From an uncultured Clostridium sp. (lineage in GTDB: Bacteria > Bacillota > Clostridia > Clostridiales > Clostridiaceae), in NCBI GenBank assembly GCA_946575275.1, contig CAMNZV010000102.1, positions 1-6,376 on the forward strand: a DNA stretch of 6,376 bases, written 5' to 3'. Below, piece by piece: positions 1-6,192 of the stretch. Position 1 is the first letter of the stretch; each line of letters starts with the position of its first letter. The notes below the pieces were generated by a model. That model searched no databases. It saw nothing but the letters and a program-made list of their open reading frames with translations, and had not been told where the DNA came from. Both the position numbers and the translations under genes were made by a program.

Positions 1-20
1 TCTTTTCTTGCTATGTTTTA

Positions 21-49
21 ATTCTATCAATTATTTATTGTTAAGACAA
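21..49 (-). promoter_or_regulatory. Putative SigA promoter firing leftward out of the window
   Basis: On the minus strand a -35 box TTGTCT (44-49) is followed after exactly 17 nt by a -10 box TAGAAT (21-26). The -10 is preceded by TG plus one base, giving an extended -10. Transcription would begin near position 14 and run off the left edge, so the gene it serves is not visible. The match to the housekeeping consensus is good, but AT-rich DNA yields chance matches. Confidence 0.55.
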
Positions 50-149
50 CATTTTGCGACATTGTTTACCACATTTTAACACTTTATTCACTAATTAATA
101 CTTTGTTTAAATAAATTCTAAGTAATTTTGTATCTAATTAAATTTAAGC

Positions 150-192
150 AAAAAAAATAGACTTTGCTATCATCTTTCGATAAGCAAAGTCT
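150..192 (-). terminator. Rho-independent terminator of the zinc-ribbon gene
   Basis: A perfect 10-bp stem (159-168 with 183-192, AGACTTTGCT/AGCAAAGTCT) can extend inward by three more pairs past one bulged base and closes on a 7-nt loop. Read on the minus strand it is followed by one A and then eight T (157-150). It starts about 22 nt past the stop codon of the gene ending at 215. In the plus direction only a short T run follows, so it is mainly a leftward terminator. Confidence 0.85.
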
Positions 193-214
193 TTTAAGAA
201 TAATTTAATTAAGT

Positions 215-715
215 TTATTCAAAGTTAAAATCACTATAACTATAATCATATATACCATTATTATAAGTATTAAATTCTCCATTTTCCATTGCAAAATTAA
301 TAATCCAAACATAAAATACAATCATAAAAATTATTCCTACAACTGCTGTTGCAATTCCAGCTATTGCTAGTCCCTTCTTTTTCTTTGAAACAATTTGAAT
401 TATACCAAATATAATTGCAATAGGAGCTAAAATAACTGGACCTAAAAATAGAAAAGATAAAATTGAAAGTATTCCAAGTACTAATGAAGCTATTCCAAAA
501 CCTTCACCTTCTTGTTTATTTACCTCCATTGCCCTTTGATAATTCATATTAATATTAGGGTTATTAAAGGTTTGTCCTCTTTCATTTATCTTAACTTCTT
601 TATATCCATTATTTAATGGCTTATTATTGTCATTTACATAGTTAATTGCAAAACCACAATTAGAACAAAACTTTACACCCTCTTGTATTTCTTTTCCACA
701 TCTTTCACAAAACAT
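215..715 (-). CDS. Zinc-ribbon plus DUF4190-like membrane protein
   Basis: A 166-residue protein of unknown role. The N-terminus is a zinc ribbon with two CxxC knuckles (Cys3, Cys6, Cys17, Cys20), the form seen in many small Firmicute membrane proteins. A polar Asn-rich linker (about 25-70) follows. Then comes a hydrophobic region with a GxxSLVLGILSI-type start (73-109), a KKKK loop (111-114) and a second hydrophobic segment (115-141), matching the DUF4190 pattern of two membrane passes. The C-terminal tail is acidic and rich in Tyr and Asn. The start at 715 is chosen because GAGGTGG lies 4 nt upstream and because such ribbons typically begin MFCxxCG. An in-frame ATG at 748 would add 11 residues but has no ribosome binding site. 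The gene is monocistronic, with its own terminator. Domain calls rest on pattern recognition; no function can be assigned. Confidence 0.85.
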   Translation of the reverse strand: MFCERCGKEIQEGVKFCSNCGFAINYVNDNNKPLNNGYKEVKINERGQTFNNPNINMNYQRAMEVNKQEGEGFGIASLVLGILSILSFLFLGPVILAPIAIIFGIIQIVSKKKKGLAIAGIATAVVGIIFMIVFYVWIINFAMENGEFNTYNNGIYDYSYSDFNFE

Positions 716-719
716 AATA

Positions 720-726
720 CCACCTC
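720..726 (-). promoter_or_regulatory. Ribosome binding site that fixes the zinc-ribbon gene start
   Basis: GAGGTGG on the minus strand, 4 nt before the ATG at 713-715, matches the GGAGGTG part of the anti-Shine-Dalgarno complement. It lies inside the longer reading frame that begins at 748, which argues that the longer frame is not the translated one. Confidence 0.75.
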
Positions 727-746
727 TTTCATAATATATCATATAC

Positions 747-776
747 ATTATACATAATTATTGCATAATATGATAA
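747..776 (-). promoter_or_regulatory. Possible promoter of the zinc-ribbon gene
   Basis: On the minus strand a perfect -10 box TATAAT (747-752) is preceded, with an 18-nt spacer, by TTATCA (771-776), which matches four of six -35 consensus bases. Transcription would start near 740, leaving about 25 nt of leader that includes the ribosome binding site. The -35 is weak, so this is tentative. An inverted repeat flanks the -10 box (see findings). Confidence 0.4.
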
Positions 777-808
777 TTTTTTTTTAACATTCTCTAATAA
801 TTGTATAT

Positions 809-839
809 TTGACTTCCAATACATAGTATAATTTATAAT
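809..839 (+). promoter_or_regulatory. Possible promoter region of the GGDEF gene
   Basis: Two TATAAT boxes occur at 827-832 and 834-839, and a good TTGACT lies at 809-814. No pairing is ideal: the spacers are 12 and 19 nt. Use of the second -10 would place the start inside the ribosome binding site. The first -10 gives a workable start near 839 with a leader of about 18 nt, but lacks a well-placed -35. The promoter is probably here, but the exact boxes are not resolved. Confidence 0.35.
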
Positions 840-841
840 AT

Positions 842-849
842 AAAGGAGG
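842..849 (+). promoter_or_regulatory. Strong ribosome binding site of the GGDEF gene
   Basis: AAAGGAGG is a near-complete complement of the 16S 3' end and lies 7 nt before the ATG at 857. It makes this start secure. Confidence 0.9.
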
Positions 850-856
850 TTGTTAA

Positions 857-1981
857 ATGTATCTTTCAACAAAATTTCAATTTAATATTATAATTGCTTT
901 GTTACTTGTTATGATATATTATCACGCCAATTATAAACTATTAAAAAATTCATTCATTAATAGACTTTTTTTAAGCATTCTACCAATAACAATTTTAGCT
1001 TTAACTTTTGAATGTTTAATTGACATAACATCAGAATATAACTTACATATTTTAATTTTATTAAATAAAACATTTCATATAATGAATATTATTTTAATAC
1101 CTTTCATTGTGTATTTATGGATAATGCATATTGGTGAATGGTTTTCAAGATATGAAGGTTTACATATGAAACCAAAAAAAATACTTAAATATCCCCTATT
1201 TATCCTTACTTTTTTTAGCCTTTTTTTCAAGGTAGATAAAAACAATATTTATAGTTTAGGCTCAATGTACTTGCTTCCATATTTGCTTATTTTATTTTAC
1301 ATAACTTATATATTCCTATATATAAGATTAATGAAAAAAAGCAGTTATGAAAAAGAAGTAAATCTATTCTCTTTAATTTTACTAATAGCTTTTGTAGGTG
1401 TTATTTCAGAAATTATATTTAAGAATTCTTTTTCATTTATATCCCAAGTAGGAACCTTACTAATTGTTAACTATGTGTTCTTGCAAAACCTAGAATCTCA
1501 ATATGACCCACTTACTAATGCATTAAACAGATTAGCTTACGAACAATATTTAAAACATTTAAATTTGAAAAATAAAAATTGCAATAACATTTCAATTATT
1601 AACTTTGACTTAGATGATTTCAAATCAATTAATGACACCTATGGACATACAGCAGGAGATAATGCCCTTAAAACATTTTGCAGTGCATTATACAAAGTTA
1701 ATATGTCAAAAAAGGTATTCCGTATAGGTGGAGATGAGTTTGTTGTTATAATTGAAAATACCAGTTTAAATTCAGTAAAAAAGTATATATTAAGTTTTGA
1801 AAATATAATGGAAGACATTAATATAAACCTTTCACCCTTTTCATTACATTATAGCTATGGTATTTCTAATAATAGAAAAAAAGATTATGATAACATTAAT
1901 TCCATGATAGAAAATGCTGACAAGCTTATGTATGAACAAAAGTACGATAAACAAATTTCAAGAAAGTATAACTTAACTTAA
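857..1981 (+). CDS. Membrane-anchored GGDEF protein, probable diguanylate cyclase
   Basis: A 374-residue protein. The first 210 residues are strongly hydrophobic, with about six or seven membrane segments (roughly 8-24, 35-55, 64-90, 112-125, 137-158, 170-188, 194-210). I do not recognise this as a named sensor module. The GGDEF domain begins at DPLTNALNR (217-225) and includes FDLDDFKSIND (250-260), YGHTAGD (262-268) and an intact GGDEF signature (291-295). Asp251 and Glu294 are the expected metal and catalytic positions. By family knowledge it should condense two GTP to c-di-GMP on the cytoplasmic face. The usual inhibitory RxxD motif five residues before GGDEF is absent; the residues there are NMSK (282-285). 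No EAL, HD-GYP, PAS or HAMP module is present. The gene is monocistronic, divergent from the zinc-ribbon gene and convergent with pyc. What the membrane part senses is unknown. Confidence 0.92.
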   Translation: MYLSTKFQFNIIIALLLVMIYYHANYKLLKNSFINRLFLSILPITILALTFECLIDITSEYNLHILILLNKTFHIMNIILIPFIVYLWIMHIGEWFSRYEGLHMKPKKILKYPLFILTFFSLFFKVDKNNIYSLGSMYLLPYLLILFYITYIFLYIRLMKKSSYEKEVNLFSLILLIAFVGVISEIIFKNSFSFISQVGTLLIVNYVFLQNLESQYDPLTNALNRLAYEQYLKHLNLKNKNCNNISIINFDLDDFKSINDTYGHTAGDNALKTFCSALYKVNMSKKVFRIGGDEFVVIIENTSLNSVKKYILSFENIMEDININLSPFSLHYSYGISNNRKKDYDNINSMIENADKLMYEQKYDKQISRKYNLT

Positions 1982-2019
1982 AAAAAACTGCTATGTTTTA
2001 TTTACATAGCAGTTTTTTT
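1981..2019. terminator. Bidirectional terminator between GGDEF gene and pyc
   Basis: A perfect 10-bp stem (1987-1996 with 2004-2013, ACTGCTATGT/ACATAGCAGT) with a 7-nt loop is flanked by an A run (1981-1986) and a T run (2014-2019) that also pair. It therefore has a U-tract in both directions. It begins at the last base of the GGDEF stop codon and ends 1 nt before the pyc stop codon, so it is the entire intergenic region and serves both convergent genes. Confidence 0.92.
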
Positions 2020-2020
2020 A

Positions 2021-5000
2021 CTATTTAAGAGTTATTAATAATTCGCCTGTTTTAACTTGTTGACCTTCTTTTACTAAAATAGATTCAACAACGCCATTTG
2101 AAGATGCTAAAATATTAGTTTCCATTTTCATAGCTTCTATTACAAGCAGTATTTGATTTTCTTTAACTTCTTCCCCTTCTTTTACAAGGATTTTAATTAC
2201 ATTACCAGGAATACCAGCACCAACTTCTAGATTGTTATCAGCATCTGCCATTCTAGTTGCTGTTTCTTGAATATTACCTTCAAATCTTTTTGATTTATCC
2301 TTAACTCTTATTTCTCTTCTATTACCATTAACTTCAAAGTCTAATGTTCTGTAACCTTCAGAATCAAGCTTACCAATTTCAATTAATTGAATGATAAATA
2401 TTTTTCCTTCTGCCACTTCAATTTCTGAAGTTTCACCTTCACTTAATCCATGGAAAAAGACATCACTACCCATTCTACTTACATCACCATATTCAAGTCT
2501 ATAATTTACAAAATCATCAAAAACTTCAGGGTATAAGGCATAACTTATTACATCCTTCATTTCTGGATCATATTTAAATTTATCTTTTATATGTTTCTTT
2601 ATAGCATCAAAATCCTCATCCGGTAATAATTCTCCAGGTCTATCTGTTAAAGCTTCTTCATTCTTTAACACTAACTTTTGTAGTTTTTCTGGGAATCCAC
2701 CTTCTGGTTGACCCATCATACCTTTAAAGTATGAAACTACTGAATCTGGAAATGCCATATTTTTAGCTTTATCGTAAATATTTTCTTCATTTAAGTCATT
2801 TTGAAGCATAAATATTGCCATATCTCCAACCATTTTTGATGATGGAGTAACTTTAATAATATCACCTAACATATTGTTAACTCTCTTATACATTTTCTTA
2901 ACTTCATCATATCTATGACCAAAACCAAAACTTTCAACTTGTGCTTTAAGGTTTGAATATTGTCCACCTGGTATTTCATATTCGTATATTTCTGCACTAC
3001 CTGTTTTTAATTCAGATTCAAATTGTGAATATACAGGTCTAACAGCTGCCCAATATTCAGAGATTTTTTCAATATTGCTAAGTTCAATTCCAGTAGCTCT
3101 ATCAGTATTTTCAAGGGCTGCAACTATTGAATTTAAAGCTGGTTGACTTGTAAGCCCTGACATACTGTTAAATGTAGTATCAACTATATCAACACCAGCA
3201 TCTGCTGCCATAAGAACTGTTGCAACTCCATTTCCTGTTGTGTCATGAGTATGAAGATGTATAGGAATAGAAATCTCATTTTTAAGAGCTGTAATAAGCT
3301 TTTTAGCAGCATAAGGCTTTAATAATGCGGACATATCCTTTATTGCTAAAATATGAGCTCCCATTTTCTCAATTTCTTTTGCCTTTTTTATATAATATTC
3401 TAATGAATACTTATCTCTACTTTCATCTAGAATATCTCCTGTATAACAAAGTGCAACTTCTGCAACCTTATTAGCCTTTAAAACCTCATCTAAAGATACT
3501 TCTATACCTTTTAGCCAATTTAATGAATCAAAAATTCTAAATACGTCTATTCCATTATTAGCCGATTCCTTAATAAACTCTCTTATAACATTATCTGGAT
3601 AATTTTTGTATCCTACACCATTTGCTCCTCTAATAAGCATTTGGAACATTACATTTGGAATTCTCTTTCTAAGGGATGCTAATCTGTTCCATGGAGATTC
3701 CTTTAAAAATCTATAAGCTGTATCAAATGTTGCTCCACCCCACATTTCAAGTGAAAATAAATCATTTCCATAAGTTGCAGTAGCCTTTGCAATATTTTTC
3801 ATATCCACAGTTCTAACTCTAGTTGCCATTAAAGATTGTTGGGCATCTCTCATTGTTGTATCTGAAAGCAACAGTTTATTTTGATTCTTTATCCAATCAA
3901 CTACCCCTTCTGGTCCTTTAGTGTCTAATATTTGTTTTGTTCCACTTAATCCATCCACTGATTTAATTTGTGGAATTACAGGAACATCATATTCAGTTTT
4001 AATTCCCTTAGTTTCATTAACTATTTTTTCACCAAGGAATTTTAATATTTTATTTTCAGCATCTATTTTAGGTGTTACATCAAATAACTCAGGGTTATTT
4101 TCAATAAAGTTTGTATCACATGCACCATTTTTAAAGTCTTCATTATTTAAAACATTAATTAGGAAATCAACATTTGTTTTAACACCTGTAATATTTGTTT
4201 CTTTAATTGCTCTAATTGACTTTCTTACAGCATCTTCAAAGGTTCTAGAATAAGCTGTAGTCTTAACTAATAAGCTATCATAATATGGTGAAATTACAGC
4301 TCCTGCAAATCCATTACCACCATCAAGTCTTATACCAAAACCTCCACTTGTTCTATAAACATCTATCTTACCAGTATCTGGTGAGAAGTTATTTGAAGGA
4401 TCTTCTGTTGTAACTCTACATTGAATTGCAAATCCTCTTGGTTTAATATCTTCCTGAGAAGGTATGGAAACTTCATTAGAATCTAAACTATACCCTTCAG
4501 CAATTAATATTTGACTTTGTACAATATCAATACCTGTTGTCATTTCAGTAATAGTATGTTCTACTTGTACTCTAGGATTCATTTCAATAAAGTAATGATT
4601 TTCATGTTTATCTACTAAGAATTCAAGAGTTCCTGCACTTCTATAGGAAACTGATCTTGCAATCTTTAATGCATCATCACAAATTTCCTTTCTCTTTGCA
4701 TCTGAAAGTGATAATGCCGGACTAATTTCAATTACCTTTTGGTGTCTTCTTTGAATTGAACAGTCTCTTTCATATAAATGTACTACATTACCATATTTAT
4801 CACCTAAAACTTGAATTTCAATATGTTTTGGTCCTTCTACATATTTTTCTATAAAAATATCATCAATACCAAAAGCTTTTTTAGCCTCATTTTTAGCACT
4901 TCTATATTGATCTATTATTTCATCTTCATTTCTAACAATTCTCATACCTCTACCGCCGCCACCTGCAGCTGCCTTTAGCATTATAGGGTATCCACATTCT

Positions 5001-5458
5001 TTAGCAAATTTAATTGCCTCTTCTTCACTTTCAATTGGTTTTTCAACACCTGGAATTACCGGAACACCAACCTCAATTGCAGCAAGTTTTGATTTTATCT
5101 TATCTCCTAGTCTTTCCATCATTTCTGATTTAGGTCCTATAAATTCAATACCTGCTTCTTCACATCTTCTTGCAAATTCAGGGTTTTCTGATAAAAATCC
5201 ATAACCTGGATGTATAGCATCAACCTTTTTCTTTAAAGCAAGTTCTATAATTTCATCAATATTTAAGTAAGCTTCTACAGGTCCTTTGTTTTTACCAATT
5301 AAATAAGATTCATGAGCCTTAGTTCTGAAAATTGCTCTTTTATCTTCTTCTGAATATATTGCAACAGTTCTAATTCCAAGTTCATGGCAAGCTCTAAATA
5401 TTCTAATTGCAATTTCCCCTCTGTTTGCTACTAAAACCCTTTTAAATTTTTGCGCCAA
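2021..5458 (-). CDS. pyc: Pyruvate carboxylase, single-chain biotin enzyme
   Basis: Carboxylates pyruvate to oxaloacetate with ATP and bicarbonate, in the cytoplasm, normally as a tetramer. At 1145 residues it has the usual full length. Numbering is from the TTG at 5458. Biotin carboxylase (about 1-450): VLVANRGEIA near the start, ATP-grasp loop GGGGRGM (166-172), Cys233 and Lys241 in ERDCSIQRRHQK, FIEMNPRVQVEH with Glu292 and Asn294, catalytic Arg377 in RLDGG. Carboxyltransferase (about 525-800): DTTMRDAQQSL (533-543) with Arg537, Asp538 and Gln541; Arg610; Lys707 for carbamylation; metal ligands His736 and His738 in HLHTHDT; Thr871 in VTPSS. The C-terminal biotinyl domain carries EAMKME with the biotin acceptor Lys1111. 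All expected catalytic residues are present, so it should be active. The start is the TTG with AAAGGAG 9 nt upstream, giving MAQKFKRVLVANRGE. It has its own promoter and terminator. c-di-AMP control, known for Listeria pyruvate carboxylase, cannot be judged here. Confidence 0.97.
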   Translation of the reverse strand: MAQKFKRVLVANRGEIAIRIFRACHELGIRTVAIYSEEDKRAIFRTKAHESYLIGKNKGPVEAYLNIDEIIELALKKKVDAIHPGYGFLSENPEFARRCEEAGIEFIGPKSEMMERLGDKIKSKLAAIEVGVPVIPGVEKPIESEEEAIKFAKECGYPIMLKAAAGGGGRGMRIVRNEDEIIDQYRSAKNEAKKAFGIDDIFIEKYVEGPKHIEIQVLGDKYGNVVHLYERDCSIQRRHQKVIEISPALSLSDAKRKEICDDALKIARSVSYRSAGTLEFLVDKHENHYFIEMNPRVQVEHTITEMTTGIDIVQSQILIAEGYSLDSNEVSIPSQEDIKPRGFAIQCRVTTEDPSNNFSPDTGKIDVYRTSGGFGIRLDGGNGFAGAVISPYYDSLLVKTTAYSRTFEDAVRKSIRAIKETNITGVKTNVDFLINVLNNEDFKNGACDTNFIENNPELFDVTPKIDAENKILKFLGEKIVNETKGIKTEYDVPVIPQIKSVDGLSGTKQILDTKGPEGVVDWIKNQNKLLLSDTTMRDAQQSLMATRVRTVDMKNIAKATATYGNDLFSLEMWGGATFDTAYRFLKESPWNRLASLRKRIPNVMFQMLIRGANGVGYKNYPDNVIREFIKESANNGIDVFRIFDSLNWLKGIEVSLDEVLKANKVAEVALCYTGDILDESRDKYSLEYYIKKAKEIEKMGAHILAIKDMSALLKPYAAKKLITALKNEISIPIHLHTHDTTGNGVATVLMAADAGVDIVDTTFNSMSGLTSQPALNSIVAALENTDRATGIELSNIEKISEYWAAVRPVYSQFESELKTGSAEIYEYEIPGGQYSNLKAQVESFGFGHRYDEVKKMYKRVNNMLGDIIKVTPSSKMVGDMAIFMLQNDLNEENIYDKAKNMAFPDSVVSYFKGMMGQPEGGFPEKLQKLVLKNEEALTDRPGELLPDEDFDAIKKHIKDKFKYDPEMKDVISYALYPEVFDDFVNYRLEYGDVSRMGSDVFFHGLSEGETSEIEVAEGKIFIIQLIEIGKLDSEGYRTLDFEVNGNRREIRVKDKSKRFEGNIQETATRMADADNNLEVGAGIPGNVIKILVKEGEEVKENQILLVIEAMKMETNILASSNGVVESILVKEGQQVKTGELLITLK

Positions 5459-5467
5459 ATTTAACAA

Positions 5468-5474
5468 CTCCTTT
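5468..5474 (-). promoter_or_regulatory. Ribosome binding site that fixes a TTG start for pyc
   Basis: AAAGGAG on the minus strand ends immediately before an in-frame TTG at 5465-5467 and 9 nt before the next in-frame TTG at 5456-5458. A zero spacing is not workable, so the second TTG is the likely start. There is no in-frame ATG near this position. Confidence 0.85.
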
Positions 5475-5481
5475 ATTTATA

Positions 5482-5510
5482 TCCATAATTCTAAACTTAC
5501 AACTTATGGA
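5482..5510 (-). other. Small hairpin in the pyc leader
   Basis: TCCATAA (5482-5488) can pair with TTATGGA (5504-5510) over a 15-nt loop, 7 nt upstream of the ribosome binding site. An alternative 5-bp stem, GACTT (5509-5513) with AAGTC (5521-5525), shares two bases with it. Both are weak and neither matches a riboswitch class I know. No U-tract follows, so it is not a terminator. Confidence 0.3.
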
Positions 5511-5540
5511 CTTTTTATCTAAGTCTCTACACTAAATCAC

Positions 5541-5549
5541 ATTATAACA
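5541..5549 (-). promoter_or_regulatory. Extended -10 promoter of pyc
   Basis: TGTTATAAT on the minus strand is a perfect extended -10 element, with TATAAT at 5541-5546. At the expected -35 position there is only ATAAAC or TATAAA, a poor match. Just upstream, at about -41 to -65 from a start near 5534, the minus strand carries three A6 tracts (5575-5580, 5582-5587, 5594-5599) that could act as an UP element. The predicted leader is about 75 nt. Together these suggest a strong promoter that does not depend on a -35 box. Confidence 0.65.
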
Positions 5550-5599
5550 TACTTTTCGCAACTGTTTATAGTTATTTTTTGTTTTTTGTATGATTTTTT

Positions 5600-6133
5600 C
5601 TATAACAGATCATGTTTTATATAATTTAAGGTAGCATCCTCACCCTTTTCACGTAACATTGTTAATAATTCTTCTAAAATCATTCGTGTTTTATCATTTA
5701 TTATGTAGTAATCCTTCCCTATATTGTAATATTCAAGAGAACTCCCATCTTTATACTTATCCTTCAAATAATTTTTAGAGGCGGCAAGTCTGTCTAAAAA
5801 CATTTCTACAACATAATTAATTGGCATTTCCATACCAACATATCCTTCTTTTATATTTAAGGAATAATCCATCCAATATTCAAAATGATGCTTATTTCTT
5901 CCTTTGTGATGTAGCCACGCCTTTGAATACCCCTCTTCTTTCTTTTGAACTCCATTTGGACTAATATTGCCTTGATAATACTTAATTCCAGCTGAAAATT
6001 CAGTAATAGAATATTTTGATAAATCATGAAGGAATCCCTGTTTATATAAACCAACCTTAAAACAATATTTCATAACTATTAATTTATGATTAGTTATGGT
6101 TTTAAAATGTTTGAAAAAATTAACTATCTTCAT
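5600..6133 (-). CDS. DUF5662 family protein, possible HD-like metal protein
   Basis: A 177-residue soluble protein with no signal peptide or membrane segment. The pattern HDLSK followed by Y/F-rich sequence, AWLHH-K-RN-KHHFEYW and a later MFLDR is what I recognise as DUF5662, a family of unknown function in Firmicutes and phages. His16, His36-Asp37, His75-His76, His82-His83 and Asp114 give an H...HD...H...H...D order like HD-superfamily phosphohydrolases; a metal-dependent role is inference only. The ATG at 6133 is preceded by TAAGGAG with 6 nt spacing, so the start is secure. It lies 59 nt downstream of the hydrogenase stop codon, with a hairpin between, and 141 nt upstream of the pyc start. 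No clear terminator follows its stop codon, so readthrough into pyc is possible. Confidence 0.85.
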   Translation of the reverse strand: MKIVNFFKHFKTITNHKLIVMKYCFKVGLYKQGFLHDLSKYSITEFSAGIKYYQGNISPNGVQKKEEGYSKAWLHHKGRNKHHFEYWMDYSLNIKEGYVGMEMPINYVVEMFLDRLAASKNYLKDKYKDGSSLEYYNIGKDYYIINDKTRMILEELLTMLREKGEDATLNYIKHDLL

Positions 6134-6139
6134 TTTACT

Positions 6140-6146
6140 CTCCTTA
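6140..6146 (-). promoter_or_regulatory. Ribosome binding site of the DUF5662 gene
   Basis: TAAGGAG on the minus strand, 6 nt before the ATG at 6131-6133. It begins only 6 nt after the end of the upstream hairpin, which leaves no room for a promoter between hairpin and gene. Confidence 0.85.
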
Positions 6147-6152
6147 CGTAAA

Positions 6153-6183
6153 ATAAGAACAACGGCAATTCCGTTGTTCTTAT
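6153..6183 (-). terminator. Hairpin between hydrogenase and DUF5662 genes, probable leaky terminator
   Basis: A perfect 13-bp stem (6153-6165 with 6171-6183, ATAAGAACAACGG and its complement) closes on a 5-nt loop. On the minus strand the end of the stem runs into an interrupted T stretch (TTATTTTA). It lies 9 nt past the hydrogenase stop codon. The stem is strong but the U-tract is imperfect, so it may end most hydrogenase transcripts and let some continue, or act as a processing or 3'-end stabilising structure. Confidence 0.65.
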
Positions 6184-6192
6184 ATAAAAAAA

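Noticed and set aside
38..55. Possible Rex (NADH-sensing) operator, TTGTTAA at 38-44
   Set aside because: Only one half-site is present; the required inverted TTAACAA partner is missing.
716..748. Longer N-terminus for the zinc-ribbon protein from the ATG at 748
   Set aside because: It has no ribosome binding site, and the extra codons cover the real site at 720-726 and the region where a leader is expected.
3921..4253. A 110-codon open frame on the plus strand inside pyc
   Set aside because: It lies wholly antisense to conserved pyruvate carboxylase coding sequence and its translation resembles no known domain. It is a shadow frame.
5550..5570. Possible CcpA (cre) or BirA operator over the pyc promoter
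   Set aside because: The bases do not fit the cre consensus around CG, and there is no long spaced inverted repeat of the BirA type.
5570..5608. Possible terminator after the DUF5662 gene (CTGTTATAG pairing with CTATAAACAG)
   Set aside because: The stem needs a bulge, the loop is nearly 30 nt of mostly A, and no U-tract follows on the minus strand.
5857..6054. A 65-codon minus-strand frame inside the DUF5662 gene
   Set aside because: It overlaps the DUF5662 gene in another frame on the same strand, and the DUF5662 frame has the conserved motifs and the good ribosome binding site.
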